Source of the DNA: Desulfuromonadaceae bacterium
GTDB taxonomy: Bacteria; Desulfobacterota; Desulfuromonadia; Desulfuromonadales; Syntrophotaleaceae
Assembly: GCA_021107335.1 (NCBI GenBank)
Contig: JAIOSZ010000072.1
Span: 1 to 15,019 of the forward strand
Length of the DNA stretch: 15,019 nt
Direction of reading: 5' to 3'
The translations under genes and the position numbers were made by a program. The notes under the pieces are model-generated. The model did no database searches and had not been told where the DNA came from. It worked only from the letters and a program-made list of their open reading frames with translations. Shown one piece after another: positions 1-8,929 of the stretch; positions within the stretch are counted from its first letter, which is position 1; each line of letters starts with the position of its first letter.

Positions 1-1231
1 CCTCGGAACCCTTCCAGAACCAGCCGACATAGACGGCGATGAGCAGGCCGCTGATGGGCAGCAGATAGTTGGAGGCGATAAGGTCGACGGAGTCAAAGAA
101 ATTGCGCTCGCCGATCAGGTGCCAGTCAGACAAGGTATTGTAGGAAAGGGCGGTAGGAATACCGACTACAAAGGCCAATCCCGCAAGAAAACTGGTGGCT
201 TTTTTGCGGCCCCAGCCCCGCTCGTCGATGAGATAGGCAACTTGGGATTCGAGGAGAGAGATGGCGCTGGTCAGAGCGGCAAAAGACAGTAGCAGGAAAA
301 ACAAAATGGCCAGTAGGTAGCCGCCCGGCAGCTGGGAAAAAACCACCGGAATAGTTTTGAAAATCAGGCCTGGACCGGCGGCCGGTTCCAGGCCGACGGC
401 AAAGACTATAGGAAAAATTGCCAGGCCGGCCATCAGAGCGATGCCCGTGTCGAGCAGGGCCACTCGCAGGCTGGCTGCAAAAAGGTTCTCCTGTCGGCTC
501 AGATAGGAGCCGTAGGTGATCATGGCCGCCATACCCAGGGAGAGGGTGAAGAAGGCATGTCCCAAAGCCTCCAGGACGGAGCCGGGGGTCAGCTTGGCAA
601 AGTCAGGGCGAAACATGAAGGCCAAGCCGGCACGAGCCCCTTCGCTGAGCATACCGTTGATAAACAGCAGCAATAGCAGGACGAACAGCAGGGGCATGAG
701 GATCTTGCTCCAGCGCTCGATGCCCTTTTGCACCCCGCCGATGACGATCCCCAGACATAAGACGATGAACAACAGATGCCAGGCGATCTGCCGCGGGCCG
801 TCATCAATCAGGCCGCTGAACAGCCCTTCGACCACCTCTGGGGATTGGCCGCTGAAACTGCCGGTCAGGGCCCGATAAACATAATCGAGGGTCCAGCCTG
901 CAACCACCGAATAGTAGGAAAGAATGATGAAGGCCGCGCCGACACTGACCCAGCCAGCGCTTAGCCAGAAGGAGCGCCGGCCTTCCAGTTTGATGAAGGC
1001 GCCGACTGCATCGCGCCGGGTATGGCGACCGATCATCAGCTCAGCCATCATGATCGGCAGCCCGACCAGGGCAATACAGATCAGGTAAACGAGGACGAAG
1101 GCGCCGCCGCCGTTGAGGCCAGTGATGTAGGGGAATTTCCAGATATTGCCGAGACCGACGGCACTACCGGCTGCGGCCAGAATAAATCCAAGACGGGAGG
1201 CCCACAGGGCCCGGGGTTGCTGATCGCTCAT
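1..1231 (-). CDS. Sodium-dependent transporter, NSS (SLC6-like) family, 3' end cut by window
   Basis: This is an integral inner-membrane symporter of the neurotransmitter:sodium symporter family, which imports amino acids or related small substrates with Na+. The visible 410 residues start MSDQQPRALW and are still open at the left edge; bacterial members are usually about 440-460 residues, so perhaps 40 C-terminal residues are missing. TM1 carries the family signature (GSAVGLGNIWKFPY, residues 22-35), with the glycine-rich stretch GLNGGGAF following. TM6 has FFTLSLGMAAMITYGSYLSR (about 227-246). About ten hydrophobic segments can be counted. The ATG at 1231 is preceded by AAGG, six bases upstream, which overlaps the stop of yggS; the genes are 9 bases apart and so probably cotranscribed with maf and yggS. 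The substrate cannot be told from sequence alone. The family call is firm. Confidence 0.93.
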   Translation of the reverse strand, partial: MSDQQPRALWASRLGFILAAAGSAVGLGNIWKFPYITGLNGGGAFVLVYLICIALVGLPIMMAELMIGRHTRRDAVGAFIKLEGRRSFWLSAGWVSVGAAFIILSYYSVVAGWTLDYVYRALTGSFSGQSPEVVEGLFSGLIDDGPRQIAWHLLFIVLCLGIVIGGVQKGIERWSKILMPLLFVLLLLLFINGMLSEGARAGLAFMFRPDFAKLTPGSVLEALGHAFFTLSLGMAAMITYGSYLSRQENLFAASLRVALLDTGIALMAGLAIFPIVFAVGLEPAAGPGLIFKTIPVVFSQLPGGYLLAILFFLLLSFAALTSAISLLESQVAYLIDERGWGRKKATSFLAGLAFVVGIPTALSYNTLSDWHLIGERNFFDSVDLIASNYLLPISGLLIAVYVGWFWKGSE

Positions 1232-1240
1232 GGTCTACCT

Positions 1241-1927
1241 TCAGATACGGGTGCCGAAGATTGCCGAGCCGACACGAACCAGGGTTGCTCCTTCTTCAAT
1301 GGCCACCTCAAAGTCATGACTCATGCCCATGGAAAGTTCCTGCAGTTCGATGCCTGGAATTTGGCGGGTTTTCATAATTTCGGCCAGTCGCCGAAGGCGC
1401 CGGAAATAGGGCCGGACCTCTTCAGGGTCGTCGAGGTAAGGGGGCAGAGCCATCAAGCCGCGAATATGCAGGTTGGGCAGCTCCGCCACCTGTCTCAGCA
1501 GTTGCTCTAGTTCCGCCTCGCCGGCACCCGATTTGCTCGACTCGGCACCGAGGTTGAGCTGAATGAGGATATTGGCCACCTGGTCGATCTTGGCCCACTG
1601 ACGATTGATCTCCTGGGCCAGGGACAGCCGATCGACGGAGTGGATCAGATTGACCTTGCCGCGCAGGTATTTGACCTTGTTGGTCTGCAAGCCGCCGATG
1701 AAATGCCACTCGACGGCGTTGCCGAGTTGGTCGACTTTGGCGCTGAATTCCTGGGCATAGCTTTCGCCAAAGAGTTGCTGGCCCACCGCGGCCGCTTCTT
1801 CGATCATGGTCGCCGGTTTGGTTTTAGACACCGCCACCAGACGAACCTCAGTGGGGTCACGGTCGGCCCGTTGGCAGGCTTGCAGGATTCGTCCATTGAT
1901 AGCGGCAAGATTGTCCTGAATGCTCAT
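1241..1927 (-). CDS. yggS: YggS/PLPBP-family pyridoxal-phosphate homeostasis protein
   Basis: Cytosolic PLP-binding protein of the YggS/PROSC family, which buffers free pyridoxal 5'-phosphate and affects amino-acid and keto-acid pools; no enzymatic activity is established for the family. At 228 residues it is the normal length. The PLP-binding lysine is in VAVSKTKP (K35, equivalent to K36 of E. coli YggS). Other family blocks are HFIGGLQTNKVKYL (75-88), the LIQLNLGAESSKSG strand (121-134) and the C-terminal phosphate-binding region SMGMSHDFEVAIEEGATLVRVGSAIFG. It sits between maf (58 bases upstream) and the NSS transporter (9 bases downstream). In many proteobacteria yggS lies near proC or yggT; neither is in this window. 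The start at 1927 has only a weak GGA ribosome-binding site. Confidence 0.95.
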   Translation of the reverse strand: MSIQDNLAAINGRILQACQRADRDPTEVRLVAVSKTKPATMIEEAAAVGQQLFGESYAQEFSAKVDQLGNAVEWHFIGGLQTNKVKYLRGKVNLIHSVDRLSLAQEINRQWAKIDQVANILIQLNLGAESSKSGAGEAELEQLLRQVAELPNLHIRGLMALPPYLDDPEEVRPYFRRLRRLAEIMKTRQIPGIELQELSMGMSHDFEVAIEEGATLVRVGSAIFGTRI

Positions 1928-1985
1928 AGTCTATTCCGGATCTGTGAAGAAAAAGGTGGGGTCGCTCTGGCGAAGTCTGGTTTGT

Positions 1986-2633
1986 TCACTCTGCTTCCCG
2001 TGTTGTCTCGGCAAACAGGCGCAGGGCGCCGAGGCGTTCCAAGGCGGCCACCACTTCGCACAAAGGGAGACCGACGACGTTGCTGTAGCTGCCCTCAATG
2101 GCCGGTATCATAAATGCTCCAATGCCCTGAATTGCGTAGGAACCGGCCTTGCCAAAGGGCTCGCCGGTGGCAATGTACCCCGCTATCTCTTGGTCTGTCA
2201 ACTCCTTGAACCGGACTCGGGTGGTTACCGCTTCGACCTCCATCGTCTCGCTGCTGCGGTCGTAGATGGCGTAGCCGGATAGCACCTGATGACTGCGCCC
2301 CGAAAGGGAGCGGAGCATGGCTGAGGCGTCCTTGGTATCGGTCGGTTTGCCGAGGATCGTCTCGTCCCGTAGCACTATGGTGTCGCTGCCGAGAAACCAA
2401 CGTCCCGTTACTGCCTTACGCTGGGCAACTTCCAGAGCCTTCTCTCGGCTTAAGCGCATTACGTGCTGCCGGGGCGATTCGTTGGGTAACAATATTTCTG
2501 CGGCCTGGCTGGGCACCACCTGAAAGTCGATTCCGAGGGAGGCCAAGAGTTCTTTCCGTCGCGGCGAGGCCGAGGCCAGAACCAGCAGGGAGGTTTCAGA
2601 GCAATGAAGAGACGGTTCGTTAACAGAGGGCAT
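1986..2633 (-). CDS. maf: Maf-family nucleoside triphosphate pyrophosphatase (YhdE-like)
   Basis: Cytosolic house-cleaning pyrophosphatase that hydrolyses non-canonical or surplus nucleoside triphosphates to monophosphates; the family has been linked to septum inhibition. The 215-residue product shows the N-terminal ASASPRRKELL loop (20-30), the catalytic Asp in GSDTIVL (D84), GKP (95-97) and the C-terminal block YAIQGIGAFMIPAIEGSYSNVVGLPL (split here as YAIQGIGAF, 166-174, and GSYSNVVGLPL, 181-191). The SDTIV sequence resembles dTTP/UTP-type (YhdE) rather than m7GTP-type (YceF) members; this subtype call is inference. The ATG at 2633 was chosen because AGGA stands seven bases upstream and it leaves a 13-residue lead before the fold. 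An open frame continues upstream to 3020, but that would overlap the preceding gene. Confidence 0.93.
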   Translation of the reverse strand: MPSVNEPSLHCSETSLLVLASASPRRKELLASLGIDFQVVPSQAAEILLPNESPRQHVMRLSREKALEVAQRKAVTGRWFLGSDTIVLRDETILGKPTDTKDASAMLRSLSGRSHQVLSGYAIYDRSSETMEVEAVTTRVRFKELTDQEIAGYIATGEPFGKAGSYAIQGIGAFMIPAIEGSYSNVVGLPLCEVVAALERLGALRLFAETTREAE

Positions 2634-2808
2634 GGGATCATCCTGAAAGAGCACAAAAAAGAGTTGGTGGGCTATCATTGTCGGCCATTGAAGACCTTTA
2701 TGGCAGAGACAATCCTGCAAGAAAAGAGGGGCGATTGCGGGAGACAGAAGTTCGTAACAGGGAGGGCGTGAGGGTGATGTGGGATATTTTAAAGGGTCTT
2801 TTGTTTTG

Positions 2809-4743
2809 TTAGAGAAAAACGATCTTATTGTTTCTGGCTGAGCTTTGACAGAGAGTTGCCCTGTTGCCGCCCTGTTGGTGGGCTTTGGTAAGGGCGGTCT
2901 TTGCCGATTGCAGCAGTGGGTCGAAAGACGCGCCGTTGCTGGGGTAGAGGGCGATACCACAGGCAACGCTCGGCAGGTCGTTTCCTGCATCGTCCTGTTG
3001 ACTATGCAGGCGGTTAGCAATGGTTAGTGCCACCTCGCTGGCAGTGTCGGGTAGTAGCACTGCAAACAGATTGTTGTCGAGACGGCCGACGACATCCATT
3101 TTGCGAACCAAATCTTTCAAGCGAGTAGCCAGATTGATGGCTTGCTGGTGACTGGTTTCGTCAGGCTGGTCGGCCTTAAACAGCAAGAGGGCTAGGCCTT
3201 GTCGCAGGCGGGTAGCGCGACTGGCTTCTTCAGTAAAGCGGCGTTTGAACATGCTTGCGCTGTAGACCTCTGTTGCCGGATCAAGGGCGGCTTGATCGAG
3301 CAATGTACTGACCTGCTGACGATTACATAATCTTTCGATGAGCAGAGCGCACGGTCCGGCCAGCTTGGTTAGCAGGTCCAAGTCCTGTTGATTGAAAGGT
3401 TGGCCATCTTGGCGATCGGCCAGGCTGATGACGCCGTGATGTTTATCCCCTGTTGTCAGAGGCAGACACAGGAATGTTTTTGATTCAAAGCGGGGGCGTG
3501 GCACGCTGCTGATACGGGGGTCCTGTTCCATGTTTTCGACTAAAAGGGCCTGACCGCTCTGCAGCACTTGTCCGGCAATGCCCTGATCGGAAGGGATGCA
3601 GAGATCAGCGGCCATAGCCTGGTTCATGCCGAGGTTGGCCAGCAGATGGAGTTTGCTGCCGTTGCTGTTGAGCAACATCAGCGAAGCCTTGTTCGCAGGG
3701 ACCTGGGTGACGGCATTCTCAAGAATGCGTTGGCAGAGTTCCTGCGGTGTGGTCAAGGTCAGTAAGTGGTTGAAATCACCATCGTGTGGTGCAGAATCTT
3801 CTGGGGCAGTTTGGGGACTTCTCAGTTGTTGCAGTCGGCCGCTGATGCGTTCAGAAATCATGTTCAGTAATAGCATGTCTCGGGCAGATAGAGCCGGACC
3901 GTTGCAAAGCAGGTTGCCGAGTAATTCCTTGTCTCCCTGCAAGGGCAAGCAGGTCATTTGTGCGTCGCAGGTCTGTAGCGTTTCGTTGCTGCCTGCTTTT
4001 GCCGATAAAAACTCCGAGTCTTCTGCCGGAGAGGCAGACCCCTTGTCGAGACAAAGCAGGTCGGGTTCGCTCTCTCCTGGTACCAGTAAGGAAATTGAAC
4101 GGGGGCCAAAGGCCGGTTCCAGGAGGGTGTTTATCGCTTCACTCAGGGTTTGCTGATCCGTTGCAGAGGCAAGCACGGTGTCTGCCTGAAACAGGGCATC
4201 GATCAGTGCTTCGCTCAGGGCAGGAGAGTCATTACGGGGCCTGGGAGAAGGGGCCGAAAAAGAGAGGAACAGTGATTGGGCTGTCCGGCCGGCCTCCAGT
4301 AGTTTCGAGGCCTCGAATTGTTGCAACTGATTCCATTGTTGCAACAGGGGAAAGGCCTCCACCTGGTTGAGGCAGGCCAATTCTTCAAGGTACTGAAGAT
4401 TGCTCTGCGGCTCTCGGCCACCACCGATGAGCAGATAGGTGCGTTGGCCGTTTGTGTTCCGGCACGGTACCAAACAGTGCTGCAGGCTTCCGGGGCACTG
4501 AATCAGACGCGGTTCGTCATTTGCTTCAGCCATTGCCATCTTAGCTGCCCTTCGGGCGTGGCAGGCGGGATTGCAAAAGGGACTGGTCGGGTTGCCGCAC
4601 AAGGCTGCCTTGGATGAGCTAATTGCCAATAACAGAAATTGACGGTCATAGAGCGCCAGCTCAAAAGGCTCAAGTTCCGGTGCGGCGGCGAACCGTTTCA
4701 GTAGCGTCTCTGGGTACTCTGTTGTGGCCAAAGGGGCAGACAT
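2809..4743 (-). CDS. Multidomain sensor: PocR-like domain, two GAF domains, degenerate GGDEF domain
   Basis: Predicted soluble signalling protein of 644 residues with no membrane segment. Residues ~30-110 hold a cysteine-rich region (C49, C57, C61, C83, C90, C94) ending in a CPGSLQHCLVPC...GQRTYLLIGGG pattern that resembles PocR-type ligand-binding domains, followed by a helical linker. Residues ~180-305 look like a weak GAF domain. Residues ~330-472 are a clear GAF domain (IPSDQGIAGQVLQSGQALLV; FLCLPL; HGVISLADR). Residues ~483-630 have a GGDEF fold, but the signature is DNNLF (556-560) within GRLDNNLFAVLLP, so the catalytic and metal-binding residues are absent and diguanylate cyclase activity is not expected. 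It may bind ligand or partners only. The ATG at 4743 has AGGG five bases upstream. A likely promoter lies at 4824-4852. The ligand is unknown. Confidence 0.82.
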   Translation of the reverse strand: MSAPLATTEYPETLLKRFAAAPELEPFELALYDRQFLLLAISSSKAALCGNPTSPFCNPACHARRAAKMAMAEANDEPRLIQCPGSLQHCLVPCRNTNGQRTYLLIGGGREPQSNLQYLEELACLNQVEAFPLLQQWNQLQQFEASKLLEAGRTAQSLFLSFSAPSPRPRNDSPALSEALIDALFQADTVLASATDQQTLSEAINTLLEPAFGPRSISLLVPGESEPDLLCLDKGSASPAEDSEFLSAKAGSNETLQTCDAQMTCLPLQGDKELLGNLLCNGPALSARDMLLLNMISERISGRLQQLRSPQTAPEDSAPHDGDFNHLLTLTTPQELCQRILENAVTQVPANKASLMLLNSNGSKLHLLANLGMNQAMAADLCIPSDQGIAGQVLQSGQALLVENMEQDPRISSVPRPRFESKTFLCLPLTTGDKHHGVISLADRQDGQPFNQQDLDLLTKLAGPCALLIERLCNRQQVSTLLDQAALDPATEVYSASMFKRRFTEEASRATRLRQGLALLLFKADQPDETSHQQAINLATRLKDLVRKMDVVGRLDNNLFAVLLPDTASEVALTIANRLHSQQDDAGNDLPSVACGIALYPSNGASFDPLLQSAKTALTKAHQQGGNRATLCQSSARNNKIVFL

Positions 4744-4823
4744 TTAATCCCTAATTAAAATACAGGGGACCGGGCGGCATCCCATCTAAATGGAGTTCAG
4801 CCGGGCAGCCGGAACTGCTGGCT

Positions 4824-4852
4824 AGTATAGAGCCTTCTCCCGCGTTAGTGAA
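4824..4852 (-). promoter_or_regulatory. Candidate sigma-70 promoter for the GAF/GGDEF-like gene
   Basis: Read on the minus strand, TTCACT (4852-4847; four of six matches to TTGACA) is followed by a 17-base spacer and TATACT (4829-4824; five of six matches to TATAAT). Transcription would begin near 4817, giving a leader of about 73 bases before the ATG at 4743. That leader contains a short hairpin: AGTTCCGG, loop CTGC, CCGG, with a three-base bulge before AACT. This is pattern recognition only, without activity evidence. Confidence 0.45.
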
Positions 4853-4931
4853 GGTATCCGAGAATACCAGAGCGCTGCACAAAAAACAAACTGCTTTAGA
4901 ATCGGTCGTTTTAAGCGGTCTGCTGTGGGGC

Positions 4932-6260
4932 TCAGGGTAAAACTACCGACATCTGTTGCCACCAGGGGACAATAGCTGTCAGCGCTCGATCGGCCATGGC
5001 CAGCCTCCGCTCACTGCGTTTCATCCGTCCTCCCTCAAGGGGGGGAAAGAGTCCGTAGTTGACATTCATGGGCTGGAAACCTTCTGGGCTGGAGGCATCC
5101 AGATGGTGCAGCAGTGCACCGAGGGCGGTCGTGGCTGGTGGCTGCGGAAGTGTTTGGTCCTTGAGTTGTGCCGCAGCATAAAGACCCGCCAGCAGTCCGG
5201 TGGCTGCTGATTCTACGTAGCCTTCAACGCCGGTGATCTGACCGGCAAAAAACAGCCTTGAGTCGTCTTTGAATTGCAATCCGTTGTGTAAACAGCGGGG
5301 GGCGTTGATAAAGGTGTTGCGATGCATGCTGCCAAGACGGGCGAAACGGGCCTGTTCCAGGCCCGGTATGGTGCGGAAGATGCGCCGCTGCTCTGGATAG
5401 GTCAGCTTGGTTTGAAATCCGACCATATTGTACAGGGAGGCGTGCAGATTATCTTGGCGCAATTGAACCACGGCAAAGGGGTCGCGGCCGGTGCGAGGAT
5501 CGGGCAGACCCACCGGTTTCATCGGGCCAAAGGCCAGGGTCAGGTCTCCTCGAGCGGCCATCTCTTCGACAGGCATACAGCCTTCGAAGTGGATAATCTT
5601 CTCAAAATCCCGGCCCGGGACTTTGTCAGCCTCCTTAAGGGCGGCTACAAAAGCCATGTATTGGTCCTGATTGAGAGGGCAGTTGAGGTAATCAGCGCCG
5701 CCTCGACCGTAGCGGGAGGCCCGCCAGGCAATCGAAGAATCGATGGAATCGGCCTCGATAATGGGCGCAATGGCATCGTAAAAGTAAAGATGCTCGCTGC
5801 CGGTCAGGCGCGCGATTTCGCTAGAGAGCCCTGCGGAGGTCAGGGGGCCCGAGGCGATAATAACTAAGCCCTCAGCAGGAACCTCGCTCAGCTCTTGCCG
5901 CTGTACTTTGATTAGGGGGTGGCTTGCGATACGCTCGGTAATATAGGCAGAAAATCCTTCCCGGTCGACGGCCAGAGCACCGCCGGCAGGCACTGCTGTG
6001 GCATCCGCCGCCTCCATAAACAGGGTATTGCAACGGCGCAGTTCTTCTTTCAGGCAACCGACTGCGTTATTCATGCCGGCACCACGAAAGCTGTTGGAGC
6101 AGACGAGTTCCGCCAAATCGGCGGACTGGTGAGCTTCGGAAAAGCGCTGGGGTTTCATTTCAAATAGGGTGACAGAGCAGCCGGCACGGGCGGCTTGCCA
6201 GGCTGCTTCACAGCCGGCCAGACCGGCACCGATAACGGTAATCTTTTGAGTGCTGGACAC
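4932..6260 (-). CDS. trmFO: Methylenetetrahydrofolate-dependent tRNA (uracil-5-)-methyltransferase TrmFO
   Basis: Flavoenzyme that makes ribothymidine at position 54 of the tRNA T-loop, using 5,10-methylenetetrahydrofolate as carbon donor and FAD/NAD(P)H as reductant. The protein has 442 residues, as usual for the family. It shows the N-terminal FAD-binding fingerprint [15 protein letters not shown] (7-21), FEMKP (33-37), and the two cysteines known to matter in the Bacillus enzyme: C54 in [11 protein letters not shown] and C228 in [26 protein letters not shown] (337-355) closes the FAD site. I prefer the GTG start at 6260 because AAGGA lies seven bases upstream and the product begins directly with the family N-terminus. 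An ATG at 6290 would add ten charged residues and has a poor ribosome-binding site. The gene follows topA, separated by a terminator. Confidence 0.95.
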   Translation of the reverse strand: MSSTQKITVIGAGLAGCEAAWQAARAGCSVTLFEMKPQRFSEAHQSADLAELVCSNSFRGAGMNNAVGCLKEELRRCNTLFMEAADATAVPAGGALAVDREGFSAYITERIASHPLIKVQRQELSEVPAEGLVIIASGPLTSAGLSSEIARLTGSEHLYFYDAIAPIIEADSIDSSIAWRASRYGRGGADYLNCPLNQDQYMAFVAALKEADKVPGRDFEKIIHFEGCMPVEEMAARGDLTLAFGPMKPVGLPDPRTGRDPFAVVQLRQDNLHASLYNMVGFQTKLTYPEQRRIFRTIPGLEQARFARLGSMHRNTFINAPRCLHNGLQFKDDSRLFFAGQITGVEGYVESAATGLLAGLYAAAQLKDQTLPQPPATTALGALLHHLDASSPEGFQPMNVNYGLFPPLEGGRMKRSERRLAMADRALTAIVPWWQQMSVVLP

Positions 6261-6275
6261 GGTGGAATCCTTATG

Positions 6276-6298
6276 CCGGCGCCAACGCATGGTGCCGG
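6276..6298 (-). promoter_or_regulatory. Second small hairpin just before the trmFO ribosome-binding site
   Basis: In the minus-strand transcript CCGGCACC and GGCGCCGG flank a seven-base loop and can pair over seven of eight positions, with one A-C mismatch. The alternative trmFO ATG at 6290 lies at the hairpin-loop boundary, and the AAGGA site used by the GTG start at 6260 follows three bases after the stem. It may shield the upstream ATG or protect the 5' end; no function is shown. Confidence 0.3.
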
Positions 6299-6310
6299 TC
6301 CGTAAAGCAA

Positions 6311-6340
6311 AACCGACCGGACTTTGCAGTCCGGTCGGTT
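6311..6340 (-). terminator. Intrinsic terminator after topA
   Basis: A perfect 13-base inverted repeat (AACCGACCGGACT and its complement) with a four-base loop begins five bases after the topA stop codon. On the minus strand the stem ends in GGTTTTGCTTT, a moderately T-rich tail, so termination would be partial or complete in the topA-to-trmFO direction. trmFO then needs readthrough or its own promoter. Because the stem is symmetrical it could also fold on the plus strand, where it is followed by GGAAG rather than T residues, so activity there is unlikely. Confidence 0.82.
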
Positions 6341-6345
6341 GGAAG

Positions 6346-8910
6346 TTAGTCCTCTTTGGTTTTAGTCGCCGCCGGTTTTTTTGTCTTGCTGGCGGCTGGC
6401 TTTTTCTTGGGTGGAGCCTGTTCCGCTGCGACCTTTGTGTCGGAGGCCTTTTTTTTGGCCGCCTTCTTAGCCGCTGGCTTCTTGGCCGCTGGCTTCTTAG
6501 CCGCTGGCTTCTTAGCCGCTGGCTTCTTGGCCGCCGGTTTCTTAGCCGCCGGTTTCTTAGCCGCTGGTTTCTTAGCCGCTGGTTTCTTAGCCGCTGGCTT
6601 CTTGGCCGCCGGTTTCTTGGCCGCCGGTTTCTTGGCGGGTTTTTTCTCCGGTGGCACCAGCACCAACTTCCAGTCGCACTCTTCTTGCGGGCATTTGCGA
6701 TAGGTTCCGTCCCGCTTGGTCACTTTTTCCACAATCAACGGGAAGTTACATTTCGGGCAGGGTTCTTCAATGGGCAGATCCCATAGAGCATACTTGCATT
6801 TGGGGTAGAGGTTGCAGGAGTAGAAGATCTTGCCGTAGCGGCTCTTTTTCTCCTGTAGCTCTCCTTCTTTGCAGCCCGGGCAGGTGATACCTAGCGCCTT
6901 GGGCTTGACCAGCGGCTGAATGTTTTTGCAGGCCGGATAGGCCGAGCAAGCGTAAAACTTGCCGTAACGGCCTTCCTTGATGAGCATCGGCGCATCGCAT
7001 TTTTCGCACTTCTGGTCCGAAATCACCGGCTCTTCCTTGGCGTCACCGTTCAGGGCCTCGGTATAGCGGCACTCGGGAAAACCGCTGCAGGCTAGAAAAC
7101 GACCAGCGCGACCGAGTTTGATAACCAGCGGTTTCTTGCAATCAGGACACTCACGGTCGGTCTTTTCAGTGGTGACATCCTGTTTGGAGATTTCGGTTTC
7201 TTTTTGTTTTAGTAGGGTAATGAAGGGTTCCCAGAATTCCTTGAGTAGTGGTCTCCACTGGGCTTCGCCGCGAGAAATGGCATCGAGGTTCTCTTCGAGT
7301 TGCGCGGTGAAGTTGTAGTCTACGTACTGTGCAAAATGATTGGACAACAGATCGCTAACCACCATGCCGACGTCTTCCGGGTAGAAGACCCGTTTTTCCA
7401 AACGCACGTATTTACGGGCAGTCAGGGTGTTGATAATGGAGGCGTAGGTAGATGGCCGGCCGATACCGAATTCTTCCAGGGTTTTGACCAGGCGCGCTTC
7501 GCTGAAGCGGGGCGGCGGCTGGGTAAAGTGCTGCTCCGGTAGCAGCTCCTGGCAACTGACGATCTCTTCTTGCTGGAGCTGAGGCAGGGTGGCTTCATCC
7601 TTCTCCTCGGCATCGTCGCTGCTTTCGATATACAGCTTCATGAAACCGGCGAAACGGATCACCTGGCCGGAGGCACGCAGGATAAATCGGTCGCCGGCAC
7701 TAAGGTCGACGCTGGTGGCATCGAGCTGGGCTGCGGCCATCTGTGAAGCAACGGTACGCATCCAGATCAAGCGGTAGAGCCGGTATTGGTCGGAGCTGAC
7801 GTGGGGCTTAACCTTATCTGGGGTATTAGCGATGATGGTCGGCCGCACTGCTTCGTGAGCTTCCTGGGCGTTTTTTGATTTATTCTTAAAGGTGCGCGGC
7901 TTTTCCAGAGCGTAGTCCGGACCGTACAGGCCGGTGATAACCTCTTTGGCCTCCTGCAGGGCAACATCCGCCAAGGCCACCGAGTCGGTACGCATATAGG
8001 TGATCAGGCCTTCGGCACCGTCGCCAAGGTCGATTCCCTCGTAGAGTTTCTGTGCCAGGCTCATGGTCTTGCGGGCAGAAAAACCCAGTTTGCGGCTAGC
8101 TTCCTGTTGCAGGGTGCTGGTCGTAAACGGGGCCGACGGCTGGCGCTTTTTTTCCGTACGTTTGATGCTCGCAACTTGGATGGTCTGATCGGTCAGGGCT
8201 TGGACGAGAGCGGTGGCATCGTTTTCGCTGGCGATGTCGAATTTTTTCAACGACTGGCCGTCGACGCTCTGGAGCCGGGCGCGAAAGTTCGTGCCTGTCT
8301 CGGTCTGCAAGTCGGCTTCGATGGTCCAGTACTCTTCGGGTTTAAAGGCTTGAACCTCTTTTTCCCGTTCGCAGATCATGCGCAGGGCGACGGATTGCAC
8401 GCGGCCGGCGGAGAGGCCGTAGCGAATCTTTTTCCACAAAAAGGGCGACAGGTTAAAACCGACCAGATAGTCGAGGATGGAGCGGGCCTGCTGGGCATCG
8501 ACCATATCCCGTGCGATGTGTCCCGGGTTGGCCACTGCTTCTTGAACCGCAATTTTGGTGATTTCTTGAAAGGTCACCCTCTTAACCGTAGGGGATTTGC
8601 TGTTTTCGTCGATGCCTAGAGCTTCTAGCAAATGCCAGGCAATCGCTTCACCTTCACGGTCGGGGTCAGTGGCGAGGATTATTTCATCGCTTTTGTCGGC
8701 TTCCTTTTTCAGCAGTGCAATTTGCTTTTCGCTTTCCGGCAACACGTGATAGAGCGGCTGGAAGTCGGCCTCAATATCGACGGAACCCTGTTTGCTCGGC
8801 AGCGCCCGCACGTGACCATAGGAAGCCAGTACCTTGTAGTTCGGGCCAAGGAATTTTTCGATGGTTTTGGCTTTTGCGGGAGACTCGACGATCACCAATG
8901 ATTTAGCCAT
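6346..8910 (-). CDS. topA: DNA topoisomerase I (type IA) with four zinc ribbons and a Lys/Pro/Ala repeat tail
   Basis: Relaxes negatively supercoiled DNA through a transient 5'-phosphotyrosine link. The 854-residue product starts [20 protein letters not shown], the TOPRIM entry; the acidic triad region is [14 protein letters not shown] (81-94). The catalytic tyrosine is Y305 in [10 protein letters not shown], and [10 protein letters not shown] (481-490) is a further family block. Four C-terminal zinc ribbons lie at 588-614, 635-661, 677-705 and 718-745, each with four cysteines. Residues 760-814 are eleven exact KKPAA repeats, followed by a further basic tail to TKTKED. The ATG at 8910 was chosen: GAGG lies five bases upstream and the N-terminus matches the family. 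The reading frame stays open to an ATG at 9006, but this would add 32 unrelated residues. The gene follows smg by 105 bases. Confidence 0.97.
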   Translation of the reverse strand: MAKSLVIVESPAKAKTIEKFLGPNYKVLASYGHVRALPSKQGSVDIEADFQPLYHVLPESEKQIALLKKEADKSDEIILATDPDREGEAIAWHLLEALGIDENSKSPTVKRVTFQEITKIAVQEAVANPGHIARDMVDAQQARSILDYLVGFNLSPFLWKKIRYGLSAGRVQSVALRMICEREKEVQAFKPEEYWTIEADLQTETGTNFRARLQSVDGQSLKKFDIASENDATALVQALTDQTIQVASIKRTEKKRQPSAPFTTSTLQQEASRKLGFSARKTMSLAQKLYEGIDLGDGAEGLITYMRTDSVALADVALQEAKEVITGLYGPDYALEKPRTFKNKSKNAQEAHEAVRPTIIANTPDKVKPHVSSDQYRLYRLIWMRTVASQMAAAQLDATSVDLSAGDRFILRASGQVIRFAGFMKLYIESSDDAEEKDEATLPQLQQEEIVSCQELLPEQHFTQPPPRFSEARLVKTLEEFGIGRPSTYASIINTLTARKYVRLEKRVFYPEDVGMVVSDLLSNHFAQYVDYNFTAQLEENLDAISRGEAQWRPLLKEFWEPFITLLKQKETEISKQDVTTEKTDRECPDCKKPLVIKLGRAGRFLACSGFPECRYTEALNGDAKEEPVISDQKCEKCDAPMLIKEGRYGKFYACSAYPACKNIQPLVKPKALGITCPGCKEGELQEKKSRYGKIFYSCNLYPKCKYALWDLPIEEPCPKCNFPLIVEKVTKRDGTYRKCPQEECDWKLVLVPPEKKPAKKPAAKKPAAKKPAAKKPAAKKPAAKKPAAKKPAAKKPAAKKPAAKKPAAKKPAAKKAAKKKASDTKVAAEQAPPKKKPAASKTKKPAATKTKED
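6469..6633 (-). repeat. Eleven tandem 15-base units encoding KKPAA in the topA tail
   Basis: Eleven contiguous 15-base units, each encoding Lys-Lys-Pro-Ala-Ala without exception. The units are not identical as DNA: they vary at the third position of the second Lys codon (AAG or AAA), the Pro codon (CCA or CCG) and the last Ala codon (GCT or GCC). At least five variants are interspersed. A shortened copy (KKPA) precedes the array at 6634-6645, and KKAAKKK follows it. The unit length is a multiple of three, so gain or loss of units would keep frame. Confidence 0.97.
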
Positions 8911-8929
8911 GAACGCCTCAATTGGTTGT

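Noticed and set aside
516..1510. Plus-strand open frames opposite the transporter and yggS
   Set aside because: They are antisense shadows of two well-supported genes in GC-rich DNA, with no protein-like features of their own.
2634..3020. N-terminal extension of the Maf reading frame by 129 codons
   Set aside because: It overlaps the end of the GAF/GGDEF-like gene, has no family similarity, and a good ribosome-binding site supports the start at 2633.
6469..6633. CRISPR array or intergenic satellite
   Set aside because: The units are contiguous with no spacers, have a 15-base period that keeps reading frame, and lie inside the topA coding region.
6356..6703. Plus-strand open frame with repeated GFLAA, membrane-like
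   Set aside because: It is the antisense reading of the KKPAA repeat array in topA; the hydrophobic repeat is a by-product of the lysine and alanine codons.
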